Shown here: positions 7,995-15,489 of the stretch, in pieces
How the letters are laid out: each line of letters starts with the position of its first letter
Numbering within the stretch: the first letter of the stretch is position 1
Assembly: GCA_023301785.1 (NCBI GenBank)
Contig: JALZUF010000035.1
Location: forward strand, 1 to 28,176
DNA length: 28,176 bases
Direction of reading: 5' to 3'
DNA from: Alphaproteobacteria bacterium
GTDB lineage: Bacteria > Pseudomonadota > Alphaproteobacteria > Micavibrionales > Micavibrionaceae
Made by a program: the position numbers and the translations under genes
Notes under the pieces: generated by a model
The model's database searches: none
Told to the model about the DNA's origin: nothing
Seen by the model: the letters and a program-made list of their open reading frames with translations, nothing else

Positions 7995-8024
7995 AAAAAA
8001 GCCCTCAAGCGAGAGTAGGCTTTT
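7995..8024 (-). promoter_or_regulatory. Terminator-like hairpin between Shine-Dalgarno and start codon of rimP
   Basis: On the minus strand AAAAGCC (8024-8018) pairs with GGCTTTT (8003-7997). CTC (8015-8013) pairs with GAG (8006-8004) past a 2-base bulge, and the structure ends in six T residues. A perfect AAGGAG (8030-8025) abuts the 5' foot of the stem, and the rimP ATG is 11 nt past the 3' foot. The hairpin may be a transcription attenuator, or it may fold out so that the distant ribosome site comes close to the ATG. Confidence 0.6.
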
Positions 8025-8059
8025 CTCCTTATTGTTCTCATCAATCCCGATTTAGCATT

Positions 8060-8092
8060 AAAAAAGGCGGTATCGATTTCTCGAAACCACCT
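8060..8092 (-). terminator. Rho-independent terminator after trmB
   Basis: On the minus strand AGGTGGTTTCGA (8092-8081) pairs with TCGATACCGCCT (8076-8065) around a GAAA tetraloop, with one G-U pair and one T-T mismatch. A run of T residues (8064-8060) follows. It lies about 55 nt past the trmB stop and separates the metK-trmB unit from rimP-nusA. Confidence 0.88.
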
Positions 8093-8147
8093 AACATACA
8101 TCAGGAATTTATACTGTTTTATAGGCTCAAAAACCTAAGAAATCAAG

Positions 8148-8882
8148 CTATTTCTTTGTAAAAAATAGATAATTCATATGGTCAGCGCCTTTTGCGCCTT
8201 TGGTCTCGTATCTTGTTGGGATCCAATCAGTGGGAGCAGATTGCCAATCATTGGCGCATTTAGCGGTCCATTCAAAATCTGGGTGTAGACTAGCTTCGGT
8301 GATCATCCATTCAATTAGGTTCACGACATCTGTGGTCATAATCAGTTTAGCGCCTGACTTCATGATGCGAGAAAATTCAGTTAGGTTATCTTGATTGATG
8401 ATACGGCGTTGATGATGACGGGTTTTATGCCATGGATCAGGATTAAGGACATAGATTTCATCAATTGAATTGGCCTCTAATGATTTTACCAAAGGGATAG
8501 CATCATCCATGTGAGCGCGGATACTACCTTGAGCAAGGTTATCTTCGTCAATTTCCTTTAAGAAGGCCGTCATTCCATTTATAAAAGGTTCAGCACCGAT
8601 ATAATTGGCATCACCATTACGGCGCATCATTTCGGCGAGGTGTTCGCCATTACCGAAGCCAATCTCTAAGACTGTTTTATTAGAGTTGTTTTCGAATAAA
8701 GAAGAGGGAGCTTGGTCACCATTTTTAGTGAGTTCAGCCTCTGTAATAGCCAATTTAGGAAGCAGGTCATTAAGGACTTGCTTACGCGTTGTATTGAGTT
8801 TGCGGCCAGAACGGCGGCCATAAAAGCGCCATTCAGCCTTATCCTCATGTTCAGCGTCTTTATTTGAAATGGTGTCGTTCAT
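8148..8882 (-). CDS. trmB: tRNA (guanine-N7-)-methyltransferase
   Basis: TrmB makes m7G46 in the tRNA variable loop using SAM. The SAM-binding motif VLEIGFGNGEHLAEMM is at residues 71-86, followed by YIGAEPF. The active-site region NPDPWHKTRHHQRRI runs from about residue 147, with Asp149 as the likely catalytic residue. The C-terminal part with PTRYETKG is typical. At 244 aa it is full length. Its start overlaps the end of the upstream membrane-protein gene by 23 nt, so the two are co-transcribed and probably coupled. A strong terminator follows. Confidence 0.97.
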   Translation of the reverse strand: MNDTISNKDAEHEDKAEWRFYGRRSGRKLNTTRKQVLNDLLPKLAITEAELTKNGDQAPSSLFENNSNKTVLEIGFGNGEHLAEMMRRNGDANYIGAEPFINGMTAFLKEIDEDNLAQGSIRAHMDDAIPLVKSLEANSIDEIYVLNPDPWHKTRHHQRRIINQDNLTEFSRIMKSGAKLIMTTDVVNLIEWMITEASLHPDFEWTAKCANDWQSAPTDWIPTRYETKGAKGADHMNYLFFTKK

Positions 8883-9480
8883 GGATGATTTTATGTCCGA
8901 GTTGATGGCGACGGACTGCTAAGAAAGCAACCATGCCTAAAGCAGTTGTGCCGATGGCGATGGGATACAATCCCGTAAGCCAGCTTATTTGGTTTAGAGC
9001 AAATACACTTAATAAATAAGCGAGTCCATAAAAGAAAAAGACGATTAGGTTTTCTTCATGTGGGTCTTTGTATGATTTTCGTAAAGTGGGAATGAAGCCA
9101 AATGTGTCGATGATTGTCACGATCACAAGTGATAGAAGCGGGGCTTTCATTAGCGGCCAGAGAGCAATGGCGACAATACAACCAATCAAACAAACTTTGT
9201 CGAAGACAGGGAAGTTACGATCGCCTTTATAATATGATAGGCCAGCAACAATAAAACAGTTCACTGTTACGATCACAGCCAGCATGGAACCTGGGCCACC
9301 TTTGCTGGTGATTTGTGTTGCCGCAACAACGGCCGTTACAATACCCCATATCAGCCACGTGAACATATGTGGCTTTATTTTACCGCTTAAGATTGTACGG
9401 GTGTAATAAATAATCGTACCTATGGACAGCAAGCTACATAGTCCAGCGATAATCCATTGGGAATTTATTTGCTCAAGCAT
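8860..9480 (-). CDS. Multi-pass membrane protein, PQ-loop-like, function unknown
   Basis: The 206-aa protein has about seven hydrophobic segments. It contains two related blocks, KPHMFTWLIWGIVTA near residue 36 and DTFGFIPTLRKSYKDPHEEN near residue 125. The second resembles the Pro-containing repeat of PQ-loop/SemiSWEET or PnuC-like transporters. I recall uncharacterised bacterial homologues with the same KPH-x-F-x-WLIWG and GF-P-T-L-RKS patterns, but no assigned substrate. It starts 6 nt after metK and overlaps trmB by 23 nt, so it belongs to the metK operon. Transport of a small metabolite is possible but not shown. Confidence 0.8.
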   Translation of the reverse strand: MLEQINSQWIIAGLCSLLSIGTIIYYTRTILSGKIKPHMFTWLIWGIVTAVVAATQITSKGGPGSMLAVIVTVNCFIVAGLSYYKGDRNFPVFDKVCLIGCIVAIALWPLMKAPLLSLVIVTIIDTFGFIPTLRKSYKDPHEENLIVFFFYGLAYLLSVFALNQISWLTGLYPIAIGTTALGMVAFLAVRRHQLGHKIIHERHHFK

Positions 9481-9486
9481 TTGGGG

Positions 9487-10713
9487 TTAGCCAACCGCTT
9501 TTTGAAGCGCATCAACTAAATCTGTTTTTTCCCATGAGAAGCCACCATCAGCTTCTGGTGCGCGGCCGAAGTGACCATACGCAGCCGTTCTAGCGTATAT
9601 AGGCTTGTTTAGCTCTAGGTGTGTACGTATTCCTTTAGGGCTTAGATCGATTGATTTATTAATGGCTTGCTCAAGCACCATTTCAGGAACGGTTCCTGTG
9701 TTGTGGGTGTTGACGAACAATGAAATGGGCTTAGCCACACCAATCGCGTAGGACACTTGGATAGTGCATTTTTCAGCATAGCCAGCCGCAACAATATTTT
9801 TTGCAACGTAACGCGCCGCATAAGCCGCAGAGCGATCAACTTTTGTTGGATCTTTACCTGAGAATGCACCACCGCCGTGAGGCGCGGCACCGCCGTAAGT
9901 ATCAACGATGATTTTACGACCTGTTAAACCCGCATCACCAACAGGGCCACCGATAACAAAACGGCCAGTTGGGTTCACGTAAAGCTCTTCTTCTGGGCAC
10001 ATCCAGCCTTCCGGAAGGGCGCGTTCAATATATGGGCGCACCATTTCACGAACATCTTCTTGTGATAGGTTTTCAGCGTGCTGCGTTGAAACAACAACTG
10101 ATCCCGCACTAACAGGTTTGCCATCTTTATAGATTAGCGAGATTTGTGATTTGGCATCTGGGCCAAGCTTACCAGCCAATGTTCCATCATGACGTGCTTC
10201 GGCCAATGTACGTAATACATCATGTGAATATTGAATTGCGGCCGGCATCAAGCTTTCAGTTTCTTGACAGGCGTAACCAAACATAATGCCTTGATCGCCA
10301 GCACCTTCGGCATCAACGCCTTGTGCAATGTCTACTGATTGAGAATGGGCACGTACGTCAAAACGTGCTGTTTTCCAACTAAAGCCTTTTTGATCGTAGC
10401 CAATTTTTTTGATTACATCACGCGCAAGCTCTTCCATTTTATCTGGTGTAATGCTGTCTGGGCCACGCGTTTCTCCGAAGATACCAACATAATCTGTGGT
10501 TACTGCTGTTTCTACGGCAACGCGGCTTTCTGGCTCAGCCTCAATGAAAGCATCAACAATAGCATCAGAAATTTGATCACAAATTTTATCAGGGTGACCT
10601 TCAGATACAGACTCGCTCGTGAAAGTGTAATCTTTCAAAGCAGTTTCGTTCATAGGTTTTTGAGAGCTAACATTTGTTGCTTGAGCAGATTGTGCAGACA
10701 TAGGCTTTTCCAT
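9487..10713 (-). CDS. metK: S-adenosylmethionine synthetase
   Basis: MetK makes SAM from methionine and ATP. The motifs are complete: FTSESVSEGHPDKI (HPDK at residues 40-43), GAGDQGIMFGYA and GGGAFSGKDPTKVDRSAAY. The 408-aa frame includes about 20 extra residues before the conserved start. A Met at residue 21, just before NETALKDYTFTSES, could be the real start, since no Shine-Dalgarno distinguishes the options. No SAM riboswitch fold was recognised in the 63-nt gap to the XRE gene. An adjacent XRE regulator is common in alphaproteobacteria. Confidence 0.97.
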   Translation of the reverse strand: MEKPMSAQSAQATNVSSQKPMNETALKDYTFTSESVSEGHPDKICDQISDAIVDAFIEAEPESRVAVETAVTTDYVGIFGETRGPDSITPDKMEELARDVIKKIGYDQKGFSWKTARFDVRAHSQSVDIAQGVDAEGAGDQGIMFGYACQETESLMPAAIQYSHDVLRTLAEARHDGTLAGKLGPDAKSQISLIYKDGKPVSAGSVVVSTQHAENLSQEDVREMVRPYIERALPEGWMCPEEELYVNPTGRFVIGGPVGDAGLTGRKIIVDTYGGAAPHGGGAFSGKDPTKVDRSAAYAARYVAKNIVAAGYAEKCTIQVSYAIGVAKPISLFVNTHNTGTVPEMVLEQAINKSIDLSPKGIRTHLELNKPIYARTAAYGHFGRAPEADGGFSWEKTDLVDALQKAVG

Positions 10714-10776
10714 TTATTAATATTAATTTGAGACAGGGTATAGTTTAGAAGGGGTATTTACAAGAGGATTAAGGAA

Positions 10777-11217
10777 TTATTCTTTTAAATTCTCAACCAT
10801 AAGCTTCATCATTTTAAGTACATTCTTACGTGAAGCGGTATCTTTGACAGAAGAATAAATTTTCACCAAATCATCTAACTCTTTTTGAGAAATACTATCA
10901 TTACCGGCTTGTAATAAGACTTGTGAATTATCAGAAAACGAAGTTGGCTGATCTAAATTTTGCACGAAGCTTTCAAGAGGTTCATTTAGAAAATTGCTTA
11001 GCTCATAAAGTCGGCTAAAACTTATTCTGTTTTTACCGTTTTCATATTTTTGAATTTGTTGGAACGAGATACCAAGCTTAGAAGCGAGGTCTTCTTGTGT
11101 AAAACCCTTTGATGTACGAATAGCTTTGAGACGGCCGCCAATAAGCTGGTCAATCTCTGTAGCTTGACCTTTTTTCTTATCTTTATCTAAGGTCGTTATG
11201 TCAGCCTGTTTTATCAA
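10777..11217 (-). CDS. XRE-family transcriptional regulator, TTG start
   Basis: The 146-aa protein has a Cro/C1-type helix-turn-helix at about residues 27-85. It contains RLKAIRTSKGFTQEDLASKL, GISFQQIQKYENGKNRIS and a following LYELSNFL helix; the C-terminal half is a helical tail. This class of regulator commonly sits upstream of metK in alphaproteobacteria. The start is TTG at 11217. GGGAGAG (11224-11230) is placed 6 nt before it, and no in-frame ATG exists before the HTH. A clear promoter lies upstream (11245-11273), so it probably leads the metK unit and may regulate it. Confidence 0.9.
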   Translation of the reverse strand: MIKQADITTLDKDKKKGQATEIDQLIGGRLKAIRTSKGFTQEDLASKLGISFQQIQKYENGKNRISFSRLYELSNFLNEPLESFVQNLDQPTSFSDNSQVLLQAGNDSISQKELDDLVKIYSSVKDTASRKNVLKMMKLMVENLKE

Positions 11218-11244
11218 AGCATGCTCTCCCGTACGTTAATACGA

Positions 11245-11273
11245 AAAATAGCAAAGCATTCCTAAGTATGCAA
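11245..11273 (-). promoter_or_regulatory. Sigma-70-type promoter for the XRE-metK unit
   Basis: TTGCAT (11273-11268), a 17-base spacer and TATTTT (11250-11245) form a promoter with an extended -10 (TGC directly before TATTTT). It lies in the gap after lnt and would start transcription about 20 nt upstream of the TTG start codon. Confidence 0.6.
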
Positions 11274-11313
11274 GCCTTCTCTGGCTCTTAATCATGTAAG
11301 TTTTATGGGGCTT

Positions 11314-12834
11314 TTATGAAAAGGATCGGCGACCAATAAAAAGACATAATATCAAGAGGATAAGCGAAAATACTAAATATATTTTATCTCCAAACTGACT
11401 GTATAGGGTGGGGGCAATCTTTACTGGCAAGGCATTTTCAATAGCGCCTTCTTCTAATAAGGGAAGTGTTTTAATATTTCTTCCATGAGCGTCAATGATG
11501 CCTGAGATGCCTGTATTGGCAGAGCGTACAACGGGCAGGCCTTGTTCAATGGCACGAAAGCGGCTTTGTTGATAATGTTGCCTCGGGCCTGCGCTGTCAC
11601 CATACCAACCGTCATTTGTGACAGTTAAGATGTAATCAGGGCGCGCTTGTTTTTTATTCACGATTTGATGGGGGAATATAATCTCGTAACAAATTTGCGG
11701 TGTAAAAGAAGGTAGGTTACCTATTTTTACATTAGTCGCACCCGCGCCACGTTGAAAGCCGATGAATTGGGTTACTGGCCCGATGGGGATATATTTTTGA
11801 AAGGGAATATATTCGCCGAAGGGGACAAGGTGGGATTTGGAGTATAGACGTTTTGCACTGGCTGATTTGTCCCAAGACATAAGAGCATTACGGTAATCTG
11901 GTTTTTGCGTTTCTGGATCGAGGCGAGATGATAGCGCCCCAGCCAAAAGTGTTCCGTTGTTACCAAGCATAAAATTAATACGCTCATTCACGGCTTGATT
12001 GTTTATAAGAACCGGCGGAACAGCAGTTTCTGGCCAGATAACAATGTTTTGTTTTGTTTGATCTAGGGGCGTTTGTAATAACGCAACATGTTGATTGAAA
12101 TTGTTGCCAATGTTTTCTGTTTTCCATTTTTCTGCTTGCGCGATATTAGGCTGAACAACATGAATAATAACATCTTCGTTAAAAGTGGTTTCGATTTTCA
12201 GTCGATCTTCGCCATAAACGTACAGCCCACCAAAAGTTAGGAGGGTTGTTAGCAGAAGAAGAAATTTTTGAGGTGACAAAATTGGGCGATAACATAAAAA
12301 ACCAATCATGCTACCCCAGAATATCGCCATGAACGTTAAGCCGTAAGGGCCGATGAGGCTAAGGCTCTGTGATATCTCCGGTAAGCCAGCGATGCCATAA
12401 CCGTATAAATTCCAAGGAAAGCCAGTGAAAGCATTACCGCGCACCCATTCAGCAAGAGCCAAAAACAAACAGAATCCAATAAATTTTATTGTTATTGTAT
12501 TTTTAAATAGAATGAAATTAATCGTTAAATATAAAGCCGTGAATAAGGCGAGTAGCGTAGGGAGCGCTATCACTGCAAGGGGCCACACCCATAGAAATTC
12601 ATTACCTTCGACCAACAACGCATTGCCAATCCAGTTTAGGCCAGCAATGAAATAGCCTATTGCGAAAAAGAAGCTTAATAAGAAAACCTGCTTTTTGTTT
12701 TGTAGACGTTCGTACATAAAGTACAGCAATCCAAAACAAGGGAATACCAATGGCCACAAATCATGCGGCGCTTGTGTGAATGACAAGGCGATGCCGCAAA
12801 ATAAGGCAATGATAAGTTTTAATAAAAACACCAT
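11314..12834 (-). CDS. lnt: Apolipoprotein N-acyltransferase
   Basis: Lnt adds the third acyl chain to lipoproteins in the inner membrane. The protein is 506 aa, with about six N-terminal membrane segments (1-205), a periplasmic nitrilase domain (about 222-480) and a final membrane helix. The catalytic triad is Glu269 (VIWPETAVPP), Lys333 (YSKSHLVPFGEYIPF) and Cys382 (QICYEIIFP), near the E. coli positions. It lies 21 nt after an orphan gene; normally it would follow corC directly. No Shine-Dalgarno is evident at the ATG. Confidence 0.97.
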   Translation of the reverse strand: MVFLLKLIIALFCGIALSFTQAPHDLWPLVFPCFGLLYFMYERLQNKKQVFLLSFFFAIGYFIAGLNWIGNALLVEGNEFLWVWPLAVIALPTLLALFTALYLTINFILFKNTITIKFIGFCLFLALAEWVRGNAFTGFPWNLYGYGIAGLPEISQSLSLIGPYGLTFMAIFWGSMIGFLCYRPILSPQKFLLLLTTLLTFGGLYVYGEDRLKIETTFNEDVIIHVVQPNIAQAEKWKTENIGNNFNQHVALLQTPLDQTKQNIVIWPETAVPPVLINNQAVNERINFMLGNNGTLLAGALSSRLDPETQKPDYRNALMSWDKSASAKRLYSKSHLVPFGEYIPFQKYIPIGPVTQFIGFQRGAGATNVKIGNLPSFTPQICYEIIFPHQIVNKKQARPDYILTVTNDGWYGDSAGPRQHYQQSRFRAIEQGLPVVRSANTGISGIIDAHGRNIKTLPLLEEGAIENALPVKIAPTLYSQFGDKIYLVFSLILLILCLFIGRRSFS

Positions 12835-12855
12835 ATGCGGTGATTAGCATGGTAT

Positions 12856-13386
12856 TTAGATATATTCAACAGGTGAGAAACCCATGGCATTCAATGTTGT
12901 ATCGTTGGTTGCAAAATAAGAGGAGCCATCATCTTCATAGTCTTCAAATAATTCATCAGCAACATGCTGAATTGCTTCACCCGTATAATTGACAGACAAA
13001 TCGCCTAGAGTTAAGCCTTCACCTACGTCAATAGCTTTGATGAGTTCGTCTCTGAAAATCATCACATCAAATTCTCCGAATTCGTCAAAACAACGGTTGT
13101 GAATACCAACAAGCGCGGATTCATTAAAGCTAACATTTTCCGGCAGTTGAATTTGAGCTATATCAGGAGTCTTATTATTGTCACCATACTTAAAAAAATT
13201 AATATCACCGACCGCCAAGTCAGCATCCATCTCATATATATAGCTATTATTACTAGGGAATAAGTCACGCTCAATGACACCTTCTTCTAACGCTTCGCTT
13301 GCTAGCGTCTTAATATATTTTTTTCTTGCTGAATCGTTAACTTTTTTCCAAGCGAGGTGAAGGATTATTGGTTTTTGTTCAGACAT
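12856..13386 (-). CDS. Hypothetical acidic protein, 176 aa
   Basis: I do not recognise this protein. It is soluble and strongly acidic (many Asp/Glu), with no signal peptide or membrane segment. Visible segments are ILHLAWKKVN near the N-terminus, a YEMDADLAVGDINFF stretch around residue 50, EGLTLGDLSVNYTGEAI around residue 123, and a C-terminal AMGFSPVEYI. It is 24 nt downstream of the 174-aa orphan and shares a weakly similar layout with it: a Trp-x-x-Val-Asn near the start, a G-x-L-T-[LI]-G-[DE] motif, and a Gly-Phe near the end. The pair interrupts corC-lnt. Confidence 0.75.
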   Translation of the reverse strand: MSEQKPIILHLAWKKVNDSARKKYIKTLASEALEEGVIERDLFPSNNSYIYEMDADLAVGDINFFKYGDNNKTPDIAQIQLPENVSFNESALVGIHNRCFDEFGEFDVMIFRDELIKAIDVGEGLTLGDLSVNYTGEAIQHVADELFEDYEDDGSSYFATNDTTLNAMGFSPVEYI

Positions 13387-13410
13387 GATAATTAATTCTT
13401 AATGTTCAAA

Positions 13411-13935
13411 TTATTTTGGTGCGTAGACGAAGCCTGCTTGCTTTACTATTTCTTCTGTAGCACTTACGTATAGCTGATCTAGATCAGTAGATGTCTTTCC
13501 AGTATTGTACCTTCTATCATGTCTAACATTATCAAACTGGTCTGTATCATACATGACTGAATGTTGTCCGAGAAGGTCAGTTGTGTCGGCCATTCTTATA
13601 GCGTTAAACATTGAAGCGATGTGCTCCCCAATTGTGAGTTTACCACCATCAGCGGTAAGTTTATCGACGGCTTCTCTGTAAGCTTGTTCGTTAACGCGGA
13701 TATGAGCCTGAAAGGCTATTTTTGAAATGTCAAAGTCATAATCATGGTGCGCTTGAGTAATATCACGTAGTTCTGTGTTTAAATCTAACTCTAAAATGGT
13801 ACGTCCACTACTTGGAAGTACAGGGGAGCGATCGTTTGCTTTGGCAATATCTTGATCTAATTTGCGGATGACTGGTAATTCTTTTGGATTTACAGCTTGC
13901 CAATCCAACTTTACTATTATTCCTGATATAGACAT
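13411..13935 (-). CDS. Hypothetical protein, 174 aa, first of an inserted gene pair
   Basis: I do not recognise this protein. The ATG at 13935 is chosen because GGGAGAG (13941-13947) lies 5 nt before it; the longer frame has no such site and would overlap the promoter. The protein starts MSISGIIVKLDWQAVN. It has an ELDLNTELRDITQAHHDYDF stretch near residue 50, a GGKLTIGEHIASMFNAIRMA helix near residue 100, and a charged Tyr/Arg/Asp-rich C-terminal third ending AGFVYAPK. There is no signal peptide or membrane segment. It has its own promoter and leads a two-gene unit with the 176-aa protein. Confidence 0.75.
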   Translation of the reverse strand: MSISGIIVKLDWQAVNPKELPVIRKLDQDIAKANDRSPVLPSSGRTILELDLNTELRDITQAHHDYDFDISKIAFQAHIRVNEQAYREAVDKLTADGGKLTIGEHIASMFNAIRMADTTDLLGQHSVMYDTDQFDNVRHDRRYNTGKTSTDLDQLYVSATEEIVKQAGFVYAPK

Positions 13936-13952
13936 ATAAACTCTCCCTGTTT

Positions 13953-13986
13953 TATTTATACATAACAGCAAGTATAAATATGTCAA
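13953..13986 (-). promoter_or_regulatory. Promoter with operator-like inverted repeat
   Basis: A consensus TTGACA at 13986-13981 is followed 16 nt later by TATGTA (13964-13959). The perfect 9-bp inverted repeat TATTTATAC (13953-13961) / GTATAAATA (13972-13980), with arm centres 19 bp apart, covers the spacer and -10 region. Two-turn spacing suits a dimeric DNA-binding protein. The promoter starts only a few bases after the corC stop and drives the inserted gene pair. Confidence 0.6.
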
Positions 13987-13992
13987 TAGGGT

Positions 13993-14943
13993 TTATTCTT
14001 CGCGTTCAGGAATGTTGCGGATACGCATAGAGTTTATGCGGCGTTGATCGGCAGAGACGATTTCGAACACCATACCAGATTCATGCTTTATGACCTCGCC
14101 ACGAGCGGGAATGCGGCTGGCGGTGAAGAAAACTAATCCACCTAGAGTGTCAACTTCTTCGCGCTCTTCTTCGGATAGGATCAGGCCGAACTCTTCTTCA
14201 AATTCATCAATATCCACACGGGCATCGGCCAACACAGAACCATCGGTATTTTTCACCATCTGAGGGTCGTCCTCTGTGTCGAATTCGTCGTCAAACTCCC
14301 CAACAATGGCCTCAATCACGTCACCAATTGTCGCTAAGCCGTCAATACCGCCATATTCGTCAACGACAAAAACCATATGTTTTTTCTCGCTTTGCATTTT
14401 TCTCAATAGATCAAGAACAGGGAGTGAAGGTGACACGATGGGAACATTACGGATCATAGATTTGATATTAACGTCCTTTTTAGATGCTAAAACTGACAAT
14501 ATATCCTTGATGTGTATTGACCCCAAAATGTCGTCTAAATTTTCTTTATAAACTGCAATACGGCTAAATTGGCGTTCAGCCAGCAGTTCCATCAAAGCTT
14601 CTTGCGAAGCATTTACTTCAATACCAGCAATATCCGCCCGTGGGATCATAACATCAAGAACAGTTGTATCACGTAGCTTTAGGACGTTTGAAATAAGTGA
14701 TTTTTCATGTGTGGCAACAGGAGAGGAAATATCATCTTCTTCAAGCTCACCCATAAAATCTTCGATGGCTTCGCGAAGGGCATCATCATTATTAGTGCCT
14801 TTGGGCTTAGAAATAAGGCCTTTTAAGGTGCTGAAAAAACCAGACGAGGCCGGCTTATTTTTATCGTTTGAGCCCGCGTTTGAATTATTCGCAGGCTTTA
14901 TACTTGAGGGGTCTTCTTGTTGAGCTTTTACTTCTGGAGGCAT
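13993..14943 (-). CDS. corC: CorC/HlyC-family CBS-domain protein
   Basis: This 316-aa protein has two CBS domains (about residues 95-215), starting VLDVMIPRADIAGIEV and continuing through MVFVVDEYGGIDGLATIGDVIEAIVGE. A C-terminal CorC_HlyC domain (about 230-312) contains ARVDIDEFEEEFG and DTLGGLVF. It lacks the DUF21 membrane domain, as does E. coli CorC (YbeX). Its biochemical role is not settled; links to magnesium/cobalt efflux and ribosome physiology are reported for the family. It follows ybeY, as in the E. coli ybeZYX cluster. The first 50 residues are low-complexity and Ser/Asn/Lys-rich. Confidence 0.93.
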   Translation of the reverse strand: MPPEVKAQQEDPSSIKPANNSNAGSNDKNKPASSGFFSTLKGLISKPKGTNNDDALREAIEDFMGELEEDDISSPVATHEKSLISNVLKLRDTTVLDVMIPRADIAGIEVNASQEALMELLAERQFSRIAVYKENLDDILGSIHIKDILSVLASKKDVNIKSMIRNVPIVSPSLPVLDLLRKMQSEKKHMVFVVDEYGGIDGLATIGDVIEAIVGEFDDEFDTEDDPQMVKNTDGSVLADARVDIDEFEEEFGLILSEEEREEVDTLGGLVFFTASRIPARGEVIKHESGMVFEIVSADQRRINSMRIRNIPEREE

Positions 14944-14963
14944 TTTAAAATTCTTTATCTATA

Positions 14964-15482
14964 TTAACCAAAATCAACTTCTGTATAGGGGTTTTGTACG
15001 CCTATATTTTCCAAGATACGAATTTCTAAGGTCTCCATATCATTAGCCTCATCTTCGTCTTCATGGTCATATCCTAGTAGATGTAAAACACCATGAACTG
15101 TCAAATGTTTAATATGATCTAATAAGAACTTCCCTTGTTCGCGAGCCTCACGCTCTATGGTTTGATAAGAAAGTATAACATCGCCCAAATGAAGTAATCC
15201 TGTATCAGGAATGTTCTCGTCGTCCAAGCTGGCAAATGTGAGGACGTTTGTAGGGCTGTCTTTTTCTCTATATTCACTGTTTAAAATTTGAACAAGGTCA
15301 TCATTAGCCAGCACCATGCTGATTTCTAAATCTCGATTTAGTACGGCATTTGGTAGAATTGCGTGATCCATCACTTTATTGACAGTCAATTTAATAATAG
15401 CTTCAATATCTTTTAGAACTTCCCATTCAGGTTCTTGAACGGAGATATCTATCAGAGGATTTTCTTTTTTAATAATGCTCAT
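14964..15482 (-). CDS. ybeY: Endoribonuclease YbeY / rRNA maturation factor
   Basis: YbeY is a zinc-dependent RNase involved in 16S rRNA 3'-end maturation and ribosome quality control. The Zn motif HGVLHLLGYDH gives His130, His134 and His140 in the 172-aa form, followed by an acidic EDEDEA loop. The family core SPTNVLTFA and HLGDVILSY are present. The ATG at 15482 is chosen: it lies 7 nt after the phoH stop and starts MSIIKKENPLIDISV as homologues do. The longer in-frame reading would overlap phoH. No clear Shine-Dalgarno is seen, so coupling to phoH is likely. Confidence 0.95.
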   Translation of the reverse strand: MSIIKKENPLIDISVQEPEWEVLKDIEAIIKLTVNKVMDHAILPNAVLNRDLEISMVLANDDLVQILNSEYREKDSPTNVLTFASLDDENIPDTGLLHLGDVILSYQTIEREAREQGKFLLDHIKHLTVHGVLHLLGYDHEDEDEANDMETLEIRILENIGVQNPYTEVDFG

Positions 15483-15489
15483 ATTTATA

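Noticed and set aside
10339..10731. 130-aa plus-strand ORF antisense to metK
   Set aside because: The fully conserved metK reading frame covers it; the translation has no recognisable features.
10714..10776. Possible SAM riboswitch before metK
   Set aside because: The gap is only 63 nt and A+T-rich; I see no paired helices or pseudoknot pattern of known SAM riboswitches.
12856..13986. Mobile-element origin of the inserted gene pair
   Set aside because: No transposase, terminal inverted repeats, target duplications or tRNA-linked attachment site is visible at either junction.
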